Positions 33,490 through 41,073 of a stretch of 64,000 bases of DNA are shown in pieces (positions within the stretch are counted from its first letter, which is position 1; each line of letters starts with the position of its first letter). The stretch comes from Acidobacteriota bacterium (GTDB lineage: Bacteria > Acidobacteriota > Vicinamibacteria > Fen-336): the NCBI GenBank assembly GCA_011526565.1, contig WYBL01000082.1:62001-126000 (forward strand), written 5' to 3'. The translations under genes were made by a program, and so were the position numbers. Below the pieces are notes generated by a model. The model worked only from the letters and a program-made list of their open reading frames with translations. It did no database searches and was not told the origin of the DNA.

Positions 33490-33963
33490 GTGGCGATCGG
33501 GACGGGCGGCGGAGGCGGCGGCGGGCGCGCGGGGGCGCTCTACTCCGGGTTCCGCTCCAAGCGCGGCCTGACCCAGTTGGGCGAGATCAACATCACGCCG
33601 CTGGTCGACGTGGTGCTGGTGCTGCTGCTCGTCTTCATGGTGACGGCCCCGATGATGAGCCGCGGCATCGACGTCTCGCTGCCCGTCGCAGGCCTCAAGG
33701 ACCCGCAGCCGGAGGACCGCATCACCGTGTCGATCAACGCCGAGGGCCGGGTCTATCTCGGCGACCGCCCGATCGTGCTCGAGCTCCTCGAGGACGAGTT
33801 GCGCGGGCGCATGCAGGGCGTCGGCCAGCGCATCGCCTACCTGCGCGCCGACGAGCGCCTCGCTTACGGCCGCGTGATCGAGGTGGTCGACCGGATGAAG
33901 CGCGCGGGCGTCGAAAGCATCGGGTTCGTGTACGAGTTGCCGGAGGAGAAGGCCAGCCGGTGA
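33490..33963 (+). CDS. tolR: TolR/ExbD family protein
   Basis: 157 aa. A glycine-rich N-terminal cytoplasmic segment precedes one transmembrane helix containing the conserved Asp (NITPLVDVVLVLLLVFMVTAP). A periplasmic domain with VSINAEGRVYLGDRP and a C-terminal YxxV-type dimerisation half follows. GTG start right after the tolQ stop. The stop overlaps the next gene by GTGA. TolR and TolQ form the stator-like motor of Tol-Pal. Confidence 0.92.
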   Translation: MAIGTGGGGGGGRAGALYSGFRSKRGLTQLGEINITPLVDVVLVLLLVFMVTAPMMSRGIDVSLPVAGLKDPQPEDRITVSINAEGRVYLGDRPIVLELLEDELRGRMQGVGQRIAYLRADERLAYGRVIEVVDRMKRAGVESIGFVYELPEEKASR

Positions 33964-34769
33964 AGGACGCCGTCGACAGCGTGATCGCCGAGCGCGCGCG
34001 ACTCGACCGGGGTTTCCCGGCGGGCGTCGTGGTGTCCGTGGCCGGCCACCTGCTCCTGGCGGGCGTCGCCTTCGCGCTGCCGATCCTGATGCCGGCCAAG
34101 CCGAAACTGCAGGTGGCGGTGGGCATCGTGGTGCCGATCCCGCGCGGCGGCGGGGGCAGCCCGACGGCCGGCGAGCCGGATGCCGGGGTCCAGCAGCCGC
34201 AACCGCCGGTCACCCAGCCGCCTGCGCCCGAGCCGCCGAAGCCGGAGCCGCCCAAGGTCGTCAAGCCGCCGAAGGAGGAGCCGCGCAAGGGCCTCGCCGA
34301 CCCGAAGGCCGACAAGAAGAAGAGCCGGGCGAAGAAGCCCGAGCCGCGACGCCCGGTCGCGTCGAACACCTCGAAGGCCACGACGTCGAAGAAGCCCGCC
34401 GGCACCGGCGCCGCGACGCAGAGCCCGGCGAGCGCGACGCCAGGCGTCGGGCTCGGCCCCGTCGGCCCGGGCCTGCCCGGCGGCACGGCGCAGACCGGCG
34501 ACTGGTACCTCGCCAGCGTCCAGCAGAAGGTCTGGATGATCTGGAACCAGCAGATCCGCACGGGCGCCTACCCGCCGGTGACCGTGCGCTTCACCATCCT
34601 CGCCGACGGCAACGTGACCGGCGTCGAGGTCGTCCAGTCGAGCGGCCAGTACATGCTCGACCAGGCCGCGCAGCGGGCGATCCTCACCGCTGCGCCTTTC
34701 CAGCCGCTGCCCAGGAGCTATGACACGAAGGCCTTCACTCTCCAGGCCGTCTTCCAGCCGGTCGGCTAG
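33960..34769 (+). CDS. TonB/TolA-type energy transducer
   Basis: 269 aa. One transmembrane helix (about 22-42) is followed by a long extended region rich in Pro, Lys and Glu (about 65-130, PEPPKPEPPKVVKPPKEEP), then a low-complexity Ser/Thr/Lys stretch. A C-terminal TonB-like domain (about 180-269) has VTVRFTILADGNVTGVEVVQSSG and LDQAAQRAILTAAPFQPLP. This is the architecture of TolA/TonB proteins that reach across the periplasm. Position between tolR and tolB makes TolA the likely role. Its last 50 bases overlap tolB. Confidence 0.9.
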   Translation: MKDAVDSVIAERARLDRGFPAGVVVSVAGHLLLAGVAFALPILMPAKPKLQVAVGIVVPIPRGGGGSPTAGEPDAGVQQPQPPVTQPPAPEPPKPEPPKVVKPPKEEPRKGLADPKADKKKSRAKKPEPRRPVASNTSKATTSKKPAGTGAATQSPASATPGVGLGPVGPGLPGGTAQTGDWYLASVQQKVWMIWNQQIRTGAYPPVTVRFTILADGNVTGVEVVQSSGQYMLDQAAQRAILTAAPFQPLPRSYDTKAFTLQAVFQPVG

Positions 34770-36111
34770 GTCGCTCGCGGCCGCGCTCGGGTCCGGGCTC
34801 GGCCTGCTCGGCGTCGCGATGGCGGTGTCGCCGGCGCTGGCAGCGCCCCAGGCCCCCCCGGCAGGAACGCCGACCATCGTCATCGGCGGCCCCCAGGCCC
34901 CCCGTGTCGCGATCGCCGACTGCGTGCCGCGCCGCGAGGACCCGGAGTTGCGCGCGGCCTGCGGCACGATCGGCCAGGTGCTGCGCGCCGACCTGCGCTT
35001 CGAGGGCCTGTTCCAGTTCGTGCCCGACAGCCTGCTGCGCGCGATCCCGCCCCTGAACCCGGACGCTCCGAACATGGAGGACTGGAAGTCGATCGGGGCC
35101 GGGGTGCTGGTGGTGACCCGCGTCGACGGCTCGGCCGCGGAACTTTCCGTCGATCTGCGCGTGTTCTTCGTGGAGAGCGGGCAGGTGATGCTGGCGAAGC
35201 GCTACGCCGGCCCGGCGAAGAACCCGCGCGTGTTCGCCCACCAGGCCTCGGACGACATCGTGGCGCTGACCCAGAACCGAGGGGTCGCCCGCACCAGGAT
35301 CGCCTTCTCCTCCGACCGCGACGCCAGCCGCGAGCGTCGCTCGAAGGAGATCTACATCATGGACTACGACGGCCACAACCCGCGCCGGGTGACCGTCAAC
35401 AACTCTCTCAACATCCTGCCGGCCTGGTCCCCGGACGGCCAGGCGCTGGCCTACGTCTCCTACCGCCAGGGCCGGCCGCTCGTCTTCCTGTCGCGCATCT
35501 ACCAGGGCACGAACACGCCGAACCTGACCGGCGAGAACGAGTCGAGCCAGGCCTTCGCGCCGACGTTCAGCCCCGACGGGAGCCGCATCGCGTGGGCCAG
35601 CAACCGCAGCGGCAACATGGAGGTGTGGGTCGCCAACGCCGACGGCTCGGGCGCCCACGCCGTCACCCGCAGCGCGGCCTCGGACACGGCTCCCACCTGG
35701 AGCCCGACCGGGCGCGAGATCGCGTTCACGTCGAACCGGGGCGGGACGCCGCAGATCTACGTCATGGACGCCGAGGGCCTCAACGTGCGGCGGCTGTCGA
35801 CCGTCGGCAACTACAACGACGCGCCCGCCTGGAACCCCGCTCGTCAGTTCCTCGAGGTGGCCTTCACGTCGCGGCTCGACGGCCAGTTCCAGATCGCGAT
35901 CGTCGACCTCGCCACGGGCCAGACCCGCCAGATCACCGAGAACCGCGGCTCCTGCGAGTACCCGACATGGGCGCCGTCGGGCCGCCATCTCGCCTTCTCC
36001 TGCCAGCGCGGCGGCACGTGGCAGATTCACGTCGCGGACCGCGAGGGGCGCACCGTGCAACCGCTTCAGGCCGGGCCGGGCAACAACGTCCAGCCCGACT
36101 GGAGCAACTGA
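34720..36111 (+). CDS. tolB: Tol-Pal system beta-propeller protein TolB
   Basis: 463 aa periplasmic protein. An Arg/Ser-rich n-region and hydrophobic core (about 18-42) ending SPALAAPQA form a signal peptide. The N-terminal TolB domain (about 55-190) is followed by a six-blade WD40-like propeller with PD40 repeats (NILPAWSPDGQALAYVS, FAPTFSPDGSRIAW, APTWSPTGREIAFTS, YPTWAPSGRHLAFSC). It binds Pal and TolA. The ATG lies inside tolA, giving a 50-base overlap that is longer than usual. Starting later would remove the signal peptide. Confidence 0.93.
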   Translation: MTRRPSLSRPSSSRSARSLAAALGSGLGLLGVAMAVSPALAAPQAPPAGTPTIVIGGPQAPRVAIADCVPRREDPELRAACGTIGQVLRADLRFEGLFQFVPDSLLRAIPPLNPDAPNMEDWKSIGAGVLVVTRVDGSAAELSVDLRVFFVESGQVMLAKRYAGPAKNPRVFAHQASDDIVALTQNRGVARTRIAFSSDRDASRERRSKEIYIMDYDGHNPRRVTVNNSLNILPAWSPDGQALAYVSYRQGRPLVFLSRIYQGTNTPNLTGENESSQAFAPTFSPDGSRIAWASNRSGNMEVWVANADGSGAHAVTRSAASDTAPTWSPTGREIAFTSNRGGTPQIYVMDAEGLNVRRLSTVGNYNDAPAWNPARQFLEVAFTSRLDGQFQIAIVDLATGQTRQITENRGSCEYPTWAPSGRHLAFSCQRGGTWQIHVADREGRTVQPLQAGPGNNVQPDWSN

Positions 36112-36125
36112 GGAGCGAACTGCCG

Positions 36126-36704
36126 ATGCCCGTCCGACGTCTCCCCCTGCTCGCGGTCGCCGTCCTGGCCGCGCTCGCGATGGCCTGCGGCGGCAGCACG
36201 AAGCGACCGCCCGCGATCACCCAGGGCGCTCCCCCGCCGCCCGGGCCCGGCCCCGGCGACTACGGCGGCCCGCGGCCGCAGCCCGTCGACTCGGGTCCCG
36301 ACGTCGTCCCCCTGGGCGGAGAGGGGCTCAGTTCCTCGGACTTCGACGTCTCGGGCGAAGACGGCGAGGGCGGCCCGCTCGCCGACGTGCTGTTCGGCTA
36401 CGACCAGGCCGACCTGTCCGACGAGGCGCGCGCCCTGGTCGAGCGCCACGCCGTGTGGCTGCAGGCGCATCGCGAGGCCAAGGTGACGATCGAGGGCCAC
36501 TGCGACGAGCGCGGCACGGTCGAGTACAACCTGGCGCTCGGCGAGTTGCGCGCGAAGGCCGTGCGCGACCTGCTGGTCAGCCTCGGGGTGGACGGATCGC
36601 GCCTCCGCGTCGTCTCCTACGGCAAGGAACGTCCCCTCGACCCGGGGAACAACGAGAGCGCCTGGGCGCGCAACCGGCGGGCCCACCTGGCCGTCCGGCG
36701 CTGA
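36126..36704 (+). CDS. pal: Peptidoglycan-associated lipoprotein Pal
   Basis: 192 aa outer-membrane lipoprotein. Signal peptide with lipobox LAMAC (lipid-bearing C21), a Pro/Gly-rich linker (about 25-75) and a C-terminal OmpA-like domain (about 82-192). The domain has VLFGYDQADLSDEARALV, the peptidoglycan-binding block GHCDERGTVEYN and LGELRAKAVRDLL. It anchors the outer membrane to the wall. It follows tolB by 14 bases. Confidence 0.95.
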   Translation: MPVRRLPLLAVAVLAALAMACGGSTKRPPAITQGAPPPPGPGPGDYGGPRPQPVDSGPDVVPLGGEGLSSSDFDVSGEDGEGGPLADVLFGYDQADLSDEARALVERHAVWLQAHREAKVTIEGHCDERGTVEYNLALGELRAKAVRDLLVSLGVDGSRLRVVSYGKERPLDPGNNESAWARNRRAHLAVRR

Positions 36705-36796
36705 CCCCAGACCCGGGCCCGGACCTGCCGCGGCCCGCCGGCTTCTTATCCTTGCGCCGCATGAACGACGCGGCGCGCCCGATCGAGGAGGTTCCC

Positions 36797-37567
36797 GTGA
36801 TCCGTCGCACCGTCGGCGTCGTCCTGCTGGCCGCGCTGTGGGCCTGGCCCGCGCTGGCCCAGAAGCAGGAGGTCCAGCGCCTGCAGGTCCAGGTGGCCAC
36901 GCTCCAGGTCCAGATCTCCGACCTGCTCCGCCTCGGTCAGGAGAACCAGCGCGAGATCAAGCGCCTCAACGAGGCGCTGGCCGAGCAGACCCAGCTCGTG
37001 CGCAAGCTGGTCCAGGACCAGCGCCTGCAGATGGAGGCGCTGCAGACGGCGACCCGCGAGAACGGCGAGCGCCTCGCGGAGCTCTCCGAGCGGGTCCAGG
37101 GCGCCGCCCTGCCTCCCGTCGGCTACGCGCCCGCAGCGTCGGCGAGCCCTGGTGAAGCGCCGGCTCCCGGCGTACCGCCCGCGGCGGCCGCACCGCCCCC
37201 GCGCGAGCTGTACACGCAGGCCTACGCCGACTACGCGCGCGGCAACTACGACCTGGCGATCCAGGGCTTCCAGGAGTACCTGCGCAACTACGCGGGCACG
37301 GACTTCGCCGACAACGCGCAGTACTGGATCGGCGAGTGCCTCTACGGCAAGCTCAAGTACGAAGAGGCGATCGAGGCGTGGAACGTGCTGCTCCGCGACT
37401 ACGCCGCCAGCGACAAGCTGCCCGACGCGCGGGTCAAGAAGGGCATGGCCCTCGAGAAGCTCGGCCGGCGCTCGCAGGCGCAGCTCGAGTACCGCTTCGT
37501 CGTCGAGCGCTTCCCCAATTCCCCGGCCGCGCGCATCGCGCGCGAGAAGCTCAACCCCCAGCAGTAA
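36797..37567 (+). CDS. cpoB: Cell division coordinator CpoB (YbgF), Tol-Pal associated
   Basis: 256 aa. The GTG start has GAGGAGG five bases upstream and yields a clean signal peptide (VIRRTVGVVLLAALWAWPALAQ); an earlier ATG at 36761 lacks these features. A trimerising coiled coil follows (about 24-95, heptads LQVQVATLQVQISDLL). After a Pro/Ala linker comes a TPR domain (about 135-256) with YADYARGNYDLAIQGFQEYLRNY and DALVK-like helices. CpoB links Tol-Pal action to peptidoglycan synthesis during constriction. Confidence 0.92.
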   Translation: MIRRTVGVVLLAALWAWPALAQKQEVQRLQVQVATLQVQISDLLRLGQENQREIKRLNEALAEQTQLVRKLVQDQRLQMEALQTATRENGERLAELSERVQGAALPPVGYAPAASASPGEAPAPGVPPAAAAPPPRELYTQAYADYARGNYDLAIQGFQEYLRNYAGTDFADNAQYWIGECLYGKLKYEEAIEAWNVLLRDYAASDKLPDARVKKGMALEKLGRRSQAQLEYRFVVERFPNSPAARIAREKLNPQQ

Positions 37568-37588
37568 GGCTTTCGCGAAGGAGATCGC

Positions 37589-38029
37589 ATGGCCAGCGTC
37601 AACAAGGTGATCCTGATCGGCAACCTCGGGCGGGACCCCGAGATCCGCTACACCCAGGGCGGCGAGCCGATCGCCAACTTCTCGCTCGCCACCAGCGAGC
37701 GCTGGACCGACCGACAGGGCCAGAAGCAGGAGAAGACCCAGTGGCACCGGGTGGAGGTCTTCGGCAAGACCGCCCAGATCGTCAAGGACTACCTGTCGAA
37801 GGGCCGCCCCGTCTACATCGAGGGCAGCATCAACTACGACGAGTGGACGGACAAGGACGGCAACAAGCGCAACACGACCCGCATCCGCGTCTCCGGCCCC
37901 GGCTCGCGGCTGGTGCTGCTCGGATCGCGCGGTGACGGCGGCGGAGGCGCGCGCTCGAGCGGCCCCGACGAGGGCCCGCCGACGGGCAGCGACGACTTCG
38001 TGCCCGGCGACGAGGACGTTCCGTTCTAG
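37589..38029 (+). CDS. ssb: Single-stranded DNA-binding protein
   Basis: 146 aa. OB-fold (about 1-108) with MASVNKVILIGNLGRDPEIRYTQGG, NFSLATSERWTDRQG, EKTQWHRVEVFGKTAQIV and YIEGSINYDEWTDKDGNKR. A Gly/Ser-rich linker leads to the acidic protein-interaction tip DEDVPF. The start has a strong AAGGAGATC site seven bases upstream. It follows the tol-pal genes in the same direction. Confidence 0.96.
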   Translation: MASVNKVILIGNLGRDPEIRYTQGGEPIANFSLATSERWTDRQGQKQEKTQWHRVEVFGKTAQIVKDYLSKGRPVYIEGSINYDEWTDKDGNKRNTTRIRVSGPGSRLVLLGSRGDGGGGARSSGPDEGPPTGSDDFVPGDEDVPF

Positions 38030-38061
38030 CCGCCGACTCCGTCCCGGAGCCCGCCGCGGGC

Positions 38062-39120
38062 CTGCTCTCGCTGGCCCGCTGGCGGGCTCCGCACGTCTGC
38101 ACTCAGGCCGAGGTCGCGGCCCGGGTCGAGGCCTGGCTGTCCGAAGTGGACGCCCCGGCCGTGGCGCGACGGCTGGTCCGGGTCTATGCCGCGGCGGGCG
38201 TCGAGACCCGCGGGTCGGCCCTGTCCCTCGACGACGTCTTCGCGGGCGGCGACTTCGAGTCGCGCAACGACGCCTACCAGGCGGCGATGATCGGGGCCGC
38301 GATCGACGTCGCGGGCCGGGCGCTCGAAGGCGCGGCGATCAGCCCCGCCGAGATCGGCCTCGTCACCAGCGTCTCCTGCACGGGGTTCATGATCCCTGCC
38401 GTCGACGCCCACGTCGCCAACGCGCTCGGGCTCGGCCCGTCGCTCGCCCGCCTGCCGATCACGCAGGCGGGTTGCGCGGGCGGCGCCGTCGGCCTCGCCC
38501 GGAGCGCCGACTTCCTGGCCGCCCATCCCGCCTCGGCCGCGCTGCTGATCGCCGCCGAGTTCCCCAGCCTGACCTTCCAGCGCTGGGATCGCTCCCCGAC
38601 CAACGTCGTCTCGACTGCGCTCTTCGGAGACGGCGCCGCGGCGGCGGTGCTGGTGGGACGGTCTCACCCGGCGTTCGGACGGACGAGCGTGCACTGGGAC
38701 GGCGCGGCGTCGCAGTTCTTTCCGGACTCGCTGCCCCTGATGGGCTTCCGGCTGCGCAACGCGGGCCTGCAGATCGTGCTCGACAAGGCGCTGGGACCGT
38801 TCGTGCGCCGACACGCGGGCGCTGCGCTCGACACCTTCCTCGCGCGACGGCGCGTCGACCGCGCGGCACTCACCCGCTTCGCGCTGCACCCCGGCGGGCG
38901 CAAGGTGATCGAGGCCCTGGCGGCCTCGTGGGTCCTCGGCGACGCGGAACTGGGGCCCACCCGCCGGGTCCTGCGCTCGCACGGCAACATGAGCTCGGTC
39001 ACCGTCTTGCACGTGCTGGACGAGGTGCTGGCCGAGGGACCGCGCCCGGGCGAACGCGGGCTGCTCGCGGCCTTCGGGCCGGGGTTCGGGGCCGAACTCG
39101 CGCTGCTCCGCTTCGCGTGA
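38062..39120 (+). CDS. Type III polyketide synthase (chalcone/alkylresorcinol synthase family)
   Basis: About 352 aa thiolase-fold enzyme that extends an acyl starter with malonyl-CoA and cyclises it. Catalytic triad C138 (TQAGCAGG), H276 (FALHPGG) and N309 (SHGNMSS). The start is uncertain. The first ATG/GTG/TTG in frame is GTG at 38146, but the preceding codons (LARWRAPHVCTQAEVAA) match the family's N-terminal strand and helix. A CTG near 38062 is therefore assumed. The stop overlaps a methyltransferase gene (GTGA), which is followed by a flavoprotein gene. The same trio in Streptomyces griseus srsABC makes methylated phenolic lipids. Confidence 0.88.
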   Translation: MLSLARWRAPHVCTQAEVAARVEAWLSEVDAPAVARRLVRVYAAAGVETRGSALSLDDVFAGGDFESRNDAYQAAMIGAAIDVAGRALEGAAISPAEIGLVTSVSCTGFMIPAVDAHVANALGLGPSLARLPITQAGCAGGAVGLARSADFLAAHPASAALLIAAEFPSLTFQRWDRSPTNVVSTALFGDGAAAAVLVGRSHPAFGRTSVHWDGAASQFFPDSLPLMGFRLRNAGLQIVLDKALGPFVRRHAGAALDTFLARRRVDRAALTRFALHPGGRKVIEALAASWVLGDAELGPTRRVLRSHGNMSSVTVLHVLDEVLAEGPRPGERGLLAAFGPGFGAELALLRFA

Positions 39121-39800
39121 AGTTTCCGGATCTCCGCGAGCGCTCGCGCGAGCCCGAGCTGCTCGATCTCGGCGGGGTGCCCGAGGCCGAGGTCGAGGCT
39201 TCGCTCGCGGACATCCGCTTCGTCAACACCTGGCTCGGCGGACACCGCACGTTCGAGCGACTGCTGCGCCCCTTCCTGCGCGCCGACGGTGCGATCTCGC
39301 TGCTCGACGTGGGCTGCGGCTCCGCCGACCTGCCCGCCCGGCTGCTGGAACGCCACAGGCAGCTTCGGGTCGTCGGCCTCGACCTCAAGCCCACGCACCT
39401 GCGCCACACGCCACCCCAGGTCCACCGGGTCGCCGGCGACGTCTTCGCGCCGCCGTTCGCCGAGCGCTCCTTCGACGTCGTCGCCTGCTCGCTGTTCCTC
39501 CACCACCTCGACGGCGCCGACGTGTCCCGCGCCCTCGGGGGGCTGTGGCGGCTGGCGCGGCGGGCGCTCGTGGTCAACGACCTGCGGCGCGCCCAGGTGC
39601 CCCACGCCTTCGCCCGCCTCGTGTTCCCGCGGCTCTTCCGCTCCCCGGTCAGCGTGCACGACGGCCTGGTGTCGATCCGCCGCTCCTTCACGCCCCGCGA
39701 ACTGCGTGCCGCCTTCGTCGATGCCGGGCTGCCGGAGCCCGAGGTGCGCCGCGTGTTCCCCTACCGCCTCGCGGCCCTCGCCGTGCGCCGCGAGCCGTGA
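39117..39800 (+). CDS. Class I SAM methyltransferase of the type III PKS operon
   Basis: 227 aa. Motif I LLDVGCGSADLPARLL (about 62-77), acidic strand-2 end VVGLDLKPTH, motif II-like SFDVVACSLFLHHL and post-I LARRALVVNDLRR. GTG start overlaps the PKS stop and its own stop overlaps the flavoprotein start, so the three are co-translated. By analogy with SrsB it may methylate an alkylresorcinol or pyrone made by the PKS; the regiochemistry is unknown. Confidence 0.88.
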   Translation: MKFPDLRERSREPELLDLGGVPEAEVEASLADIRFVNTWLGGHRTFERLLRPFLRADGAISLLDVGCGSADLPARLLERHRQLRVVGLDLKPTHLRHTPPQVHRVAGDVFAPPFAERSFDVVACSLFLHHLDGADVSRALGGLWRLARRALVVNDLRRAQVPHAFARLVFPRLFRSPVSVHDGLVSIRRSFTPRELRAAFVDAGLPEPEVRRVFPYRLAALAVRREP

Positions 39801-41002
39801 CCGCCGCGCGGGACGTGGTGGTCGTCGGCGGCGGCCCCGCCGGCACGGCGGCGTCGGTGTTCCTGCGCCAGCAGGGCTTCGACGTGCTCCTGCTCGACGC
39901 CGCGCGATTCCCGCGGGACAAGATCTGCGGCGAAGGCGTGTCGCCCGAGGCCTGGCGCCTGCTCGCCGCGATGGGGGCGCGCGACGACGTCGCCGGCCTC
40001 GGTCCGCACGCGCTGCGCGGGATGCGCGTCGTGGCGCCCGACGGCACCGCGTTCGAGGGCTCCTATCGCCGGGGGGGCCAGGTGCTCTCGGGTTTCGCGC
40101 TCCGGCGCAGCCGGCTCGACACCACCCTGCTCGGCGTCGCGCGCCGCGTGGGAGTCGAGGTCCGCGAAGGCGCGCGCGTGGACGGCGTCGTCGAGTCCGC
40201 GGGCCACGTCGTCGGCGTGCGTCTCGAGAGCGGCGAGACCGTCCCGGCCCGCTGGGTGCTCGGGTGCGACGGGCGCTGGGGCGTCTCCGCGCGAGCCGTG
40301 GGCGGGCTGCAGCCCGCGCGGCGGTTCCGGCGTTTCGCCCTGCGCATGCACCTGCACGGCGTCGCGGAGCTTTCGGACGTCGGCGAGATGCACGTCGGCC
40401 GCGGCGGCTACTGCGGCATCGCGCCGCTGCCCGGCGACGAGGCCAACGTCGCCTTCGTGCTGGACGCCTCCGCCTTCCGCCGCGCGGCAGGGCGGCTCGA
40501 GGCCTTCGCCCGCGAGACCCTGGAGGACCGCTTCCCCGCCGTTGCCGCCCGCACCCGCGAAACGCGCGCGAGCGCCCCCCCGCGGGCGATCGGGCCGCTG
40601 GCTGTAGCCGTGCGCCGCCGCGCCCGGCCCGGCCTGATGCTGCTGGGGGACGCGGCGGGCTTCCACGATCCGTTCACGGGCGAAGGCGTGACGCTCGCCC
40701 TGCGCAGCGGCGAGATCGCCGCCGGCCCGGTCGGCGATGCGCTCCGCGGTCGCAGCTCTCCCCAGACCGCGGCGGCGACCTACGAGGACGAGTACCGGCG
40801 GGCGACCCGCGACAAGTTCCGGCTCAACCGGCTGCTGCAGGCGGTCGTGGCGCTGCCGGCGCTGGCGAACGCCGTCGCACGCCGTCTGCGCGACCGCCCC
40901 CGGACCTGCGACGAGCTCGTCGGGATCGCCGGCGACTTCGTGCCCGCCCGCCGCGCGCTGGGTCCCCGCTTCGTGCTGGAGCTGCTGCGCCCGCCTCGCT
41001 GA
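39797..41002 (+). CDS. FAD-dependent oxidoreductase (geranylgeranyl-reductase/aromatic hydroxylase family)
   Basis: 401 aa flavoprotein. N-terminal dinucleotide-binding motif VVVVGGGPAGTAASVFL (about 7-23), DKICGEGVSP, the second FAD motif LMLLGDAAGFHDPFTGEGV and the preceding CDGRWGVSARAVG region. The family covers geranylgeranyl reductases and phenol hydroxylases. As third gene of the PKS operon it is the likely counterpart of SrsC, which hydroxylates methylated resorcinols toward quinone-type products. About 70 bases of hairpin-containing sequence separate it from the next gene. Confidence 0.88.
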   Translation: MTAARDVVVVGGGPAGTAASVFLRQQGFDVLLLDAARFPRDKICGEGVSPEAWRLLAAMGARDDVAGLGPHALRGMRVVAPDGTAFEGSYRRGGQVLSGFALRRSRLDTTLLGVARRVGVEVREGARVDGVVESAGHVVGVRLESGETVPARWVLGCDGRWGVSARAVGGLQPARRFRRFALRMHLHGVAELSDVGEMHVGRGGYCGIAPLPGDEANVAFVLDASAFRRAAGRLEAFARETLEDRFPAVAARTRETRASAPPRAIGPLAVAVRRRARPGLMLLGDAAGFHDPFTGEGVTLALRSGEIAAGPVGDALRGRSSPQTAAATYEDEYRRATRDKFRLNRLLQAVVALPALANAVARRLRDRPRTCDELVGIAGDFVPARRALGPRFVLELLRPPR

Positions 41003-41073
41003 AACGGTCGGCCCGGGCTTCGCCCGTGGGCTAGAATCGGGTTTTCATCGCAGTTCCCCGGAGGGAAGACCGC

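Noticed and set aside
41011..41046. Terminator-like hairpin before the E1 gene
   Set aside because: The stem has a GT bulge and the T-run is about ten bases away, so a functional intrinsic terminator is not supported. A TAGAAT box here lacks a matching -35.
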